Notes under the pieces: model-generated
Told to the model about the DNA's origin: nothing
The model's input: the letters and a program-made list of their open reading frames with translations, nothing else
Databases searched by the model: none
Part shown: positions 1 through 6,940 of the stretch, piece by piece
Position numbering within the stretch: position 1 is the first letter of the stretch
How the letters are laid out: every line of letters begins with the position of its first letter
Program-made: the position numbers and the translations under genes
Origin: CAYZFD01 sp964477735
GTDB lineage: Bacteria; Bacteroidota; Bacteroidia; Flavobacteriales; Flavobacteriaceae
Length of the DNA stretch: 7,632 nt
Assembly: GCA_964477735.1 (NCBI GenBank)
Contig: CAYZFD010000060.1
Span: 1 to 7,632, forward strand
Reading direction: 5' to 3'

Positions 1-410
1 TAAAGCAAATGATTAAGCAAATCGAGGCCTGCAAAATAGTGGGTGTAGAAGGGGTAGTTTTGGGATGCCTTACAACCAAAAACGAAGTCGATTTAGAAAC
101 CACTCAACTTTTAGCCACCACTGCCCATCCGCTCAAAGTGGTGTTTCACAAAGCGATAGATCTCACGCCCAATGTGATAGATTCAACTCAGCAGCTCATG
201 GAGAAAACCAGTATAGATGCCATTCTTACGTCCGGTGGTGCAGACACCGCCCAAGAAGGCTTGGCAGTGTTGCAGCAACTATATGCTTGCATCCGAGGTC
301 GGTTGGAGCTGGTTGTGGCTGGAAAAGTACGCCCCGAGCATATAAAAGCACTTCAACGGGCACTGCCTAAGGCCAGTTTTCATGGGAAAAATATTTTGAA
401 GCAAGTTTAG
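1..410 (+). CDS. cutC: CutC-family protein, C-terminal part (5' end outside window)
   Basis: This is the C-terminal 135 codons of a CutC-family protein, a TIM-barrel family linked by older genetics to copper homeostasis and whose biochemical role is unsettled. The frame is open to the left edge (codons from base 3, Lys-Gln before the first Met at base 9). That Met is therefore internal: it aligns with the internal MIRDI segment of E. coli CutC, and roughly 100 N-terminal residues are missing. Visible family motifs in order are GVEGVVLGCL, the VDLE step, PLKVVFHKAID (family FHRAFD), a DAILTSGG strand, a VVAGKVRPEHI segment matching the family's GAGVRAEN, and a terminal SFHGK matching the family's conserved EVH/SFH. 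The protein ends nine residues after that His, much shorter than E. coli CutC, which continues for about 50 residues. It is on the same strand as the peptidase gene, 78 nt upstream. Family assignment is strong; the role in copper handling is uncertain. Confidence 0.9.
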   Translation, partial: KQMIKQIEACKIVGVEGVVLGCLTTKNEVDLETTQLLATTAHPLKVVFHKAIDLTPNVIDSTQQLMEKTSIDAILTSGGADTAQEGLAVLQQLYACIRGRLELVVAGKVRPEHIKALQRALPKASFHGKNILKQV

Positions 411-412
411 AT

Positions 413-444
413 CCCTAACAATTCGTTGAATTTGGTCAGGGTTT
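413..444 (+). terminator. Possible weak terminator hairpin after cutC
   Basis: Two nucleotides after the cutC stop there is an imperfect inverted repeat. CCCT (413-416) pairs with AGGG (438-441), and an inner AATTC (420-424) pairs with GAATT (428-432) around a GTT loop. One mismatch and two bulged bases separate the two blocks. Only TTT follows the stem, so as an intrinsic terminator it would be weak. It may separate cutC from the peptidase gene only partly, or it may be chance. Confidence 0.3.
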
Positions 445-465
445 GATAAAAATCTGTTAATTTAG
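431..465 (+). promoter_or_regulatory. Possible Bacteroidota-type promoter for the peptidase unit
   Basis: TTTG at 431-434 and TAATTTAG at 458-465 are separated by 23 nt. They resemble the -33 TTTG and -7 TAnnTTTG boxes recognised by the Bacteroidota primary sigma factor, with one mismatch in the -7 box. Transcription would start near 472, giving a short AT-rich leader of about 17 nt before the ATG at 489. The -33 box lies inside the hairpin that follows cutC. The match is short and the sequence AT-rich, so chance is a real alternative. Confidence 0.33.
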
Positions 466-488
466 TAGGCATTTAAAATCAAACACCC

Positions 489-2645
489 ATGAGACTACAA
501 CCCCTATTGATGGCTTTGAGTTTAACAACAGCCCTAGTTTTTTCTCAACAAAAACTTTCACTCGACAATCTTTACGATGGTACATTTCGCGCTGAAGGAC
601 TTCAGCAAATCCATGCCCAAAAGGATGGAGATCATTTCACCGTGTTGAATTATGATCGGGAAACAAAAAGCAGTTCCTTAGTGCAATATGCCTATGCCAC
701 TTTCGAAAAAACATCGACTTTGTTCGACAGTAGCCAGTGGCCCGAAGTGGCCAGTGTTTCGTCTTATGCTTTTAGTGAAGACGAACAAAAAATCTTAATT
801 GAAACCGCTGTAATCCCCATCTTTAGACATTCTAAAAAAGCCAAATATTTTGTGTTCGACCGAAGTGCCAATACTTTAATTTCGGTGAGTGAAGCCCGTA
901 TTCAAGAACCCCTATTTTCACCTGACGCCAAGAAGTTGGCCTTTGTAAAAGACAGAAATTTATTTGTGTTAGACCTTCAAACGCAACAAACCCGGCAGTT
1001 AACTTTTGATGGCAATGATCATATCAGCAATGGGCTCACAGACTGGGTTTATGAAGAAGAGTTTGCCTTTGTTCGGGCTTTCGATTGGAATGCCAGTGGC
1101 ACTCATTTGGCTTTTATTCGGTTTGATGAATCCGAAGTTCCTCATTTTTCTATGGATGTGATTGGGCAAGAGCTTTACCCTTCTCAAATGCGATTTCGCT
1201 ACCCTAAAGCTGGTGAAAAAAACGCTGACGTGAGTGTGCATCTGGCCGAACTCTCCACTAGAAAAGTATCTAAAATTTCAGTGGAAATCCCAGAATATGT
1301 AGCCCGAATTCAATTCACTCCCAAAAGCGAAATATTGTCCCTGCAAACTTTGAACAGACATCAAAATCAGCTGAATTTGATTCACTATAATATGAACACC
1401 CAGCAAGCCGAACTTGTGCTCCAAGAAACTGATCCGGCCTATGTGGATGTTCATGACAATTTAACCTACATGGCCGACAACAGTTTTATTTGGACTAGTG
1501 AAAGAGATGGCTATAACCACCTTTATTATTACAATGCCCACGGCCAATTGATTCAACAACTCACCCAGGGCGCTTGGGAAGTGACGGCCTACTATGGGTT
1601 TGATCCGCGAACCAAAACCGTTTATTATCAATCTACAGAGAATGGTTCAATTTTCCGAGACGTGTATGCAGTGAATCTTCAAGGGAAGAAAAAAAGACAG
1701 CTCAGCGTTGGGCTGGGTAGTCATAGCGCCGATTTTAGTGCCGATTTTTCATATTACATCAACACCTATTCCAAAGATGGTATTCCACCTCAATACACAC
1801 TTCACAAAACGAAAAATGCTCACTTACTGAAAACCCTTGAAGACAATGACCAGCTTAGTGCTACTATCAAAAAATATGGATTGCAACAAAAACAGTTTAG
1901 CACCCTAGAAGTATTCGATGAAACATTGAATATATGGATGCTTAAACCTGCCGATTTCGATCCCAATAAAACATATCCATTGCTCATGTTCCAATACTCG
2001 GGCCCTGGTTCTCAACAAGTGGCCGATAGCTATTATGGATCGAACAACCTTTGGCACCAATATTTGGTTCAACAGGGCTATATTGTGGCCTGTGTCGATG
2101 GACGCGGAACAGGCTTTAAAGGGGCTGCCTTTAAAAAATCAACGTATCTAAATTTGGTGAAATACGAAACTGAAGATCAAATAGAGGCGGCCAGAATTTT
2201 AGGAAAACTACCCTATATAGACGCCCAAAGAATTGGCATTTGGGGGTGGAGTTTCGGAGGACACATGGCTACCAACTGCATCCTCAAAGGCAACGACGTT
2301 TTTTCAACAGCCATTGCCGTAGCACCCGTAACCAGTTGGCGTTTCTATGACACCATATACACCGAGAGATTTATGCGAACGCCTCAAGAGAATCCAAGCG
2401 GCTATGATGACAATTCACCATTTAATTACCCCGAACTGTTGAAAGGTAATTTTTTAATTGTTCATGGCTCTGGAGATGACAATGTGCATGTGCAAAACAC
2501 CATGCGTATGGTGGAAGGACTTATTCAAGCCAACAAACAGTTCGAATGGATGATTTATCCTGACAAAAACCATGGCATTTATGGCGGAAATACTCGATTA
2601 CACTTGTTTACCAAAATGACAAACTTTATTCAAGAAAATCTTTAA
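489..2645 (+). CDS. Secreted dipeptidyl peptidase IV, S9B family serine peptidase
   Basis: Exopeptidase of the DPP IV type (clan SC), releasing N-terminal dipeptides with Pro or Ala in second position; expected in the periplasm. Residues 1-19 form a signal peptide (a single Arg, then a hydrophobic core, probable cleavage after VFS). A beta-propeller (about 80-430) precedes the alpha/beta-hydrolase domain (about 480-718). All key residues of the human enzyme have counterparts: Arg113 (human Arg125), the DWVYEEEF motif with Glu190/Glu191 (Glu205/206) that binds the substrate N-terminus, Tyr503 in QYSGP (oxyanion hole, Tyr547), nucleophile Ser588 in GWSFGG, Asp663 in SGDDNVH with Asn665 (Asp708/Asn710), and His695 in KNHGIYGG. 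The Ser-Asp-His spacings of 75 and 32 residues closely match the human 78 and 32. At 718 aa it is full length. No Shine-Dalgarno precedes the ATG, as usual in Bacteroidota. A dipeptide transporter follows after 18 nt, suggesting one transcript and coupled peptide use. Confidence 0.95.
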   Translation: MRLQPLLMALSLTTALVFSQQKLSLDNLYDGTFRAEGLQQIHAQKDGDHFTVLNYDRETKSSSLVQYAYATFEKTSTLFDSSQWPEVASVSSYAFSEDEQKILIETAVIPIFRHSKKAKYFVFDRSANTLISVSEARIQEPLFSPDAKKLAFVKDRNLFVLDLQTQQTRQLTFDGNDHISNGLTDWVYEEEFAFVRAFDWNASGTHLAFIRFDESEVPHFSMDVIGQELYPSQMRFRYPKAGEKNADVSVHLAELSTRKVSKISVEIPEYVARIQFTPKSEILSLQTLNRHQNQLNLIHYNMNTQQAELVLQETDPAYVDVHDNLTYMADNSFIWTSERDGYNHLYYYNAHGQLIQQLTQGAWEVTAYYGFDPRTKTVYYQSTENGSIFRDVYAVNLQGKKKRQLSVGLGSHSADFSADFSYYINTYSKDGIPPQYTLHKTKNAHLLKTLEDNDQLSATIKKYGLQQKQFSTLEVFDETLNIWMLKPADFDPNKTYPLLMFQYSGPGSQQVADSYYGSNNLWHQYLVQQGYIVACVDGRGTGFKGAAFKKSTYLNLVKYETEDQIEAARILGKLPYIDAQRIGIWGWSFGGHMATNCILKGNDVFSTAIAVAPVTSWRFYDTIYTERFMRTPQENPSGYDDNSPFNYPELLKGNFLIVHGSGDDNVHVQNTMRMVEGLIQANKQFEWMIYPDKNHGIYGGNTRLHLFTKMTNFIQENL

Positions 2646-2663
2646 TTAAAAAATATTAGCATT

Positions 2664-4406
2664 ATGACCGAGAAATTTTATGGTTCTGCATTGAATCAAA
2701 AAACAATTTTAGGACACCCCGTAGGACTTTTTATCCTTTTTTTCACAGAGATGTGGGAGCGTTTCAGTTATTATGGAATGCGAGCGCTTTTGGTTTTGTT
2801 TTTAACTGCATCGGCTGCCGAAAACGGCTTTGAATGGAGCCGGTCTCACGCCCTTGAACTGATGGCACTCTACACGGGGTTGGTTTATGTAACGCCTATT
2901 ATTGGAGGTTATGTGGCTGACAAAGTAATGGGTTTTAGAAATGCTGTAGTTCTTGGGGCATTGCTCATGACACTTGGCCATGCCTCTATGGCATTGGAGA
3001 GCACAATTACCTTCTATTTGGGTCTTTTATTGCTCATCTTAGGAAATGGATTTTTTAAACCCAATATTTCATCTATTGTGGGTCAAATGTATACCGATGA
3101 AAGCAAGTTAAAAGATTCTGCCTATACCATATTTTATATGGGCATAAACGCTGGTGCTTTCTTGGGTATATTGCTCTGCGGCTGGTATGGTGTCAATGTA
3201 GGATGGAGTTATGGCTTTGGTTTGGCTGGTGTTTTTATGTTTTTTGGTATGGTTCAATTTTGGTTTGGCCAGCAAATTTTTGGCGACATTGCTCAAAAAC
3301 CCGATGCAGCTGATAAAGCTTCTGATCACGTAGAAGACGACAAGAAAGTGCTTTTTACAAGCCTCGATAACCTCTTGTTTTTTGTGGGAACTTTAGCAGG
3401 CGTCGCCTTGCTACTCAACAACATCACCCAAGTGGTTTTTGAATTTTCGTATCTCAGCAATGCACTCAACACCTTCGGCATGTATTTGGCCGTAGCAGCC
3501 TATATTGTGCTAATTATCAGCCGATTGTTAAGATATCAGCGAATTGAGCGCGACCGATTAATCGTAATTTCAATTCTAACTTTTGCCTCAATCTTTTTTT
3601 GGATGGCCTTTGAGCAGGCGAGTGGCACCATGACCATCTTTGCAAGAGATTATACAGACCGAGTGTTGGCCGATGGTTTCGAAGCCACAGCCTTTAGAAC
3701 TACAGATGGGTTGTTTTTATTTGTACCCTTAGCCATACTCACATGGTTGCTATTCAAGCTTGCCCTAAAGATTTTCAAGAAAACACCCATCACCATTCTG
3801 GCCACATCCGTCAGTTTTGCTATCATTTGGTATATCGCTATTTATAAAACCCAACAAGATAGCATGGCTGAGATTTTAGAAATACCAGCCTCTTGGTTTA
3901 GCTCCTTAAACTCTTTCTATATTGTGGTTTTTGCTCCAGTTTTTTCTTTTATCTGGAGCAAACTTTCTGATGCCAATAAAAATCCATCAGGGCCCATGAA
4001 ATTTGCGCTAGCACTGATTATTTTAGCCATCGGCTATGTGGCACTGGCCTACGGCTCTAAAGACATTGCGCCTGGTGCTCAAACGGCATCAGTGAGCATC
4101 ATTTGGCTTATTTTGGCCTATTTGTTTCACACTTTGGGAGAGCTGTGTCTTTCGCCAGTTGGACTGTCCTATGTGAGCAAGCTGTCTCCGAAAAGATTGG
4201 TAGGTTTTATGTTCGGAATATGGTTTTTTGCCTCGGCCATAGGAAACTTTATGAGCCACAAACTGGGCAGTTATATTGATGAAATTTCTAAAGAAAGTTC
4301 TCTAAGTTCCTTTTTTATGATCTTTTTCTTTGCACCCGTTGCTATGGCATTATTGTTGATAATATTCAACAAACGACTTAAAAAAATGATGCATGGGATG
4401 TCTTAA
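2664..4406 (+). CDS. POT/PTR2-family proton-coupled di/tripeptide transporter
   Basis: Inner-membrane major-facilitator carrier that imports di- and tripeptides with protons. The family E-x-x-E-R motif is intact in TM1 (Glu29, Glu32, Arg33, followed by FSYYG). The PTR2 signature FYLGLLLLILGNGFFKPN includes Lys132, equivalent to the conserved TM4 lysine of structurally studied bacterial POTs. Glu317 in WMAFEQ (TM7) and Glu493 in GELCLSP (TM10) match the conserved proton/peptide-site acidic residues. At 580 aa with about 14 hydrophobic segments, including an extra pair between TM6 and TM7 (about 230-290), it is the usual bacterial layout. A charged cytoplasmic linker near 212-228 (DAADKASDHVEDDKK) precedes that pair. 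The gene starts 18 nt after the peptidase stop with only an A/T-rich spacer, and its end overlaps the thioredoxin gene. Its partner upstream would generate its substrates. POT carriers can also take nitrate or drugs, but the bacterial motif set favours peptides. Confidence 0.95.
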   Translation: MTEKFYGSALNQKTILGHPVGLFILFFTEMWERFSYYGMRALLVLFLTASAAENGFEWSRSHALELMALYTGLVYVTPIIGGYVADKVMGFRNAVVLGALLMTLGHASMALESTITFYLGLLLLILGNGFFKPNISSIVGQMYTDESKLKDSAYTIFYMGINAGAFLGILLCGWYGVNVGWSYGFGLAGVFMFFGMVQFWFGQQIFGDIAQKPDAADKASDHVEDDKKVLFTSLDNLLFFVGTLAGVALLLNNITQVVFEFSYLSNALNTFGMYLAVAAYIVLIISRLLRYQRIERDRLIVISILTFASIFFWMAFEQASGTMTIFARDYTDRVLADGFEATAFRTTDGLFLFVPLAILTWLLFKLALKIFKKTPITILATSVSFAIIWYIAIYKTQQDSMAEILEIPASWFSSLNSFYIVVFAPVFSFIWSKLSDANKNPSGPMKFALALIILAIGYVALAYGSKDIAPGAQTASVSIIWLILAYLFHTLGELCLSPVGLSYVSKLSPKRLVGFMFGIWFFASAIGNFMSHKLGSYIDEISKESSLSSFFMIFFFAPVAMALLLIIFNKRLKKMMHGMS

Positions 4407-4938
4407 GAAATTATGGCTTTTGCTAATCCTTTTTCCGTTAATCTCCTCATCACAATCTGTGAAGTGGATGAGTCTAGAGGATGCTGTTCGTGCTCAAAAG
4501 CAAGAGGCCCGAAAAATTATTATGGATGTTTACACAGATTGGTGTGGACCTTGTAAACTAATGGACTCCAAAACCTTTTCGAATCCCGATGTAGCAACTT
4601 TTATCAACAAGAACTACTATGCCGTGAAGTTTAACGCAGAGGGAAATATAACAGTCAATTTCAAAGGAAATACTTTTGCCAACCCAGGTTATGACCCCAA
4701 GAAAAAAGGGCGAAATGCCACACATGAGCTAACTTCCTATATGGGAATTAGGGGTTACCCAACGGTAGTTTTTCTAGATGAAGAAGCCAACTTCATTACC
4801 CCTTTGGTGGGCTATCAAACAGTGGAGCAACTCGAATTGTATTTGAAATTATTCGAAAATGATTTTTATAAGTCTATCAAAACCCAGGAAGAATTTTCGG
4901 AATATCAAACCAGTTTTACTCCTAAATTTAAGGGATAA
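4393..4938 (+). CDS. Secreted thioredoxin-fold protein with WCGPC active site
   Basis: A 181-aa thioredoxin-like protein. Residues 1 to about 20 are a signal peptide (CLKKL, then a Leu-rich core ending SSSQS), so it probably acts in the periplasm as a thiol-disulfide reductase or folding factor. The active site is Cys51-Gly-Pro-Cys54 after DVYTDW, and cis-Pro123 lies in RGYPTVVFLD. Between the active-site helix and the cis-Pro strand lies an insertion (about 78-113, NAEGN to THELTSY) that I associate with a Bacteroidota thioredoxin subgroup related to the DsbD C-terminal domain. Start choice: an in-frame TGA at 4387-4389 lies just upstream, 4393 is the first ATG after it, and the next Met (residue 26) would remove the signal peptide. 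It overlaps the transporter gene by 14 nt, so its translation may depend on ribosomes ending there. Its 3' end overlaps convergent comEC by 11 nt. Substrates are unknown. Confidence 0.9.
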   Translation: MGCLKKLWLLLILFPLISSSQSVKWMSLEDAVRAQKQEARKIIMDVYTDWCGPCKLMDSKTFSNPDVATFINKNYYAVKFNAEGNITVNFKGNTFANPGYDPKKKGRNATHELTSYMGIRGYPTVVFLDEEANFITPLVGYQTVEQLELYLKLFENDFYKSIKTQEEFSEYQTSFTPKFKG

Positions 4939-6922
4939 AATCAAAAGAGATCATGCCTTTCTTAGCTGTGTCTAGGAAAGGTATTTTTCTTTGATCACAA
5001 GTTTTTTTCCATCTTTTTTTTGTTGTGTTGTAGCTACTCCCATCTGCAATAATATTGGGGGAGCCCAGAGTGTTTAGAAGTCTGTCGAGATGAACGGGGG
5101 TGTTTTGGGTAAGCAAAACATGGGTAGGCTTAAAATCAGGAATTTCATAAACGCCCAAACTATCTACGATGATAAGTCGGATTTGATTCCATTCAAAAAC
5201 AAACTTTTTTGGCTTGTAACTGGGGTTTTTCATGCGTGCACCTTTGGCCCATTGCTGCACTATTTTTGACTTGTTTACCTGAGTGGAATCACCAAAAATT
5301 TGCCAATATCTTCCATTTTGCTCAGCAACAATAGACTTTGTGGGTTGATGAAAAATGATTCCTCTGCTGGTTTGATTGAGTTGTTCTAAGCGCAACTGAA
5401 ACAGCAGCAGTAACAGGCTCACTGCACTTAGAAAAATCAAGAGCCTCTTCCAAATCCAATTTTCTAAACACCAGCCAAATGCCCACACAATTGCACCCAG
5501 TGCTAGTGCTTCCCACCAACTTATATAAAGGTCTTGAATTAAAAATGCTTCTTGATCAGCCACAAATCGAACCACCGCATTCAACACACCTAAAAGCTGA
5601 TCATAGAACTCTACCCAAAAATTTGGAACAATATTTAAAAGGGCACCAATTAGAGTTAAAATTCCTAGTCCGATGACTAAACCCATGCATGGAACAACCA
5701 AGAGGTTTGTTACAAAGAACAGGCTTGGAAATTGATGAAAATAATATAGGCTGAGTGGCAGAATGCTTATTTGTGCCGTTAGGCCAATAATAAAAAGTTT
5801 CCAAAAATAGGCGATGATTTTGAGCTGGGGTTTCCAAAAACTCAACAATTTGGGGTAAAGCCAAATAATGCCAAAAACGGCAGTGTAACTCAATTGAAAA
5901 CCTACATCAAACAAAAACATGGGATTCACAATCAATAGCAGCAAAAAAGACAACAATACTCCTTGAAAAAGCAATTGGCTTTGTTTTAATGACCAAGCTA
6001 CTTGAAGGATACAGAACATGGTAACGGCTCTCACAACTGATGGAGATAATCCAGTGAGAACTGCATAACCCCAAAGCAAAATGCAGATCCCAATAAAATG
6101 AATCCATTTGCTTCGCAACCAGCCCAGGAACAGATTTAGTAAATAACAAACTATGCCCACGTGAAGCCCCGAAACCGCTAGCAAATGTGCGGCTCCTGAA
6201 TGGCGATAATCGGCCAGTAAATCTTCAGAAACTTCATTTTTCGACCCTAAAACCATAGCTTTAAGAATGGCCAAATTGTCTTTTTTAAAACCTAAATCAT
6301 TGATTTTGCTACTCACTTTTTGTCGCAAAAGGTGTGCAATTCCTCTGATCGAGTTTCTTTGATCTGCATTTATGATGCGTATTTTTGATCGAGCTTGAAA
6401 CTGCTTTTTTATCCCTCGGTGCGCCATATATTTTTTAAAATCAAATTGATAAGGGAGTGAAGGAGCTTCAATATTTTGAAGCTGTCCTACAATTTGAATT
6501 CTATGCCCTGGAATTAGATTGACATTTTCAGGGGTGCTGTCTAAAACCACCAAAACTTTGTCTCCAATTGGCTGATGATTGATGGTGATTGCACGGGCTG
6601 CAAAACGACTATTAAACTTTGTTTTAATCGGGGGCTTTATGACCTCAAAAACGCCTACATGATACTTGGTTTCTAATGGAAAGTCTGATAGTGTATCTGG
6701 TTTTTGAATTCGACTAATTCCAAGTCCCAACATGAAAAAGCCTATGCAAATAAGAATTCCAAAAGAAGGGTTTTTGAAATTTGCAGCAATCAAAAGCAAC
6801 CATAGAAAAACCACTAGCCAAAGCCATTCAGGCAGCCCAAAAAGAAAGAATTTGCTTTCTAGAAACACGCCAATAGCGTAACAGCATGTAGGCCAAAACA
6901 AGGGATATTGGGACAAGCGCAT
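4928..6922 (-). CDS. comEC: ComEC/Rec2-family DNA-uptake channel protein
   Basis: Polytopic inner-membrane protein of the family that moves transforming single-stranded DNA into the cytoplasm. In order: two or three N-terminal membrane segments (about 8-70); a soluble OB-like DUF4131 region (about 80-190) containing the PYQFDFKKYMAHRGI stretch; then the Competence domain (about 215-510) with YRHSGAAHLLAVSGLHVG (239-256), GLSPSVVRA (291-299) and DVGFQLSYTAVFGI (339-352). The C-terminal soluble region (about 515-664) sits where longer ComECs carry a metallo-beta-lactamase domain, but it has no HxHxDH motif and keeps only an ADGSSYNTTKKRW-type segment. At 664 aa it is normal for Bacteroidota and shorter than B. 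subtilis ComEC. The start is well fixed: an in-frame TAG lies one codon upstream of ATG 6922. It begins 18 nt after the lpxB stop, so the two are probably cotranscribed. No terminator is evident beyond its own stop. Confidence 0.93.
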   Translation of the reverse strand: MRLSQYPLFWPTCCYAIGVFLESKFFLFGLPEWLWLVVFLWLLLIAANFKNPSFGILICIGFFMLGLGISRIQKPDTLSDFPLETKYHVGVFEVIKPPIKTKFNSRFAARAITINHQPIGDKVLVVLDSTPENVNLIPGHRIQIVGQLQNIEAPSLPYQFDFKKYMAHRGIKKQFQARSKIRIINADQRNSIRGIAHLLRQKVSSKINDLGFKKDNLAILKAMVLGSKNEVSEDLLADYRHSGAAHLLAVSGLHVGIVCYLLNLFLGWLRSKWIHFIGICILLWGYAVLTGLSPSVVRAVTMFCILQVAWSLKQSQLLFQGVLLSFLLLLIVNPMFLFDVGFQLSYTAVFGIIWLYPKLLSFWKPQLKIIAYFWKLFIIGLTAQISILPLSLYYFHQFPSLFFVTNLLVVPCMGLVIGLGILTLIGALLNIVPNFWVEFYDQLLGVLNAVVRFVADQEAFLIQDLYISWWEALALGAIVWAFGWCLENWIWKRLLIFLSAVSLLLLLFQLRLEQLNQTSRGIIFHQPTKSIVAEQNGRYWQIFGDSTQVNKSKIVQQWAKGARMKNPSYKPKKFVFEWNQIRLIIVDSLGVYEIPDFKPTHVLLTQNTPVHLDRLLNTLGSPNIIADGSSYNTTKKRWKKTCDQRKIPFLDTAKKGMISFDFIP
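4953..4992 (+). terminator. Intrinsic terminator of the peptidase-transporter-thioredoxin unit, inside comEC
   Basis: Bases 4953-4965 pair with 4972-4984 without mismatch: 13 pairs, two of them G-T/U, around a six-base CTGTGT loop. TTTT-C-TTT follows directly (4985-4992). The stem starts 14 nt after the thioredoxin stop codon, the normal place for a rho-independent terminator. The opposite orientation has only an interrupted T-rich tail, so the element appears to act on plus-strand transcripts. It lies wholly within the comEC reading frame and encodes about ten residues near the ComEC C-terminus (IPFLDTAKKGM). Confidence 0.8.
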
Positions 6923-6940
6923 GCACTAAGTTAGCAAAAA

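Noticed and set aside
9..11. ATG at 9 as the start of cutC
   Set aside because: No stop precedes it in frame within the window, and it aligns with the middle of CutC; the true start lies upstream of the window.
65..370. 101-codon plus-strand reading frame inside cutC
   Set aside because: It overlaps conserved CutC sequence in another frame and its translation is low-complexity, Ser/His/Arg-rich with no family resemblance.
999..1241. 80-codon minus-strand frame inside the peptidase gene, and a 73-codon one at 3108-3329 inside the transporter gene
   Set aside because: Both lie antisense to strongly conserved motifs or membrane segments and show no protein-like composition of their own.
4928..4984. 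The terminator hairpin as a bidirectional terminator for comEC
   Set aside because: On the minus strand the tail is interrupted (GATCTCTTTTGATTTT) and termination there would precede the comEC stop codon at 4928.
5322..6149. Several short reading frames on both strands within comEC (65-87 codons)
   Set aside because: They are shadow frames of the conserved comEC coding sequence with no recognisable domains or independent start signals.
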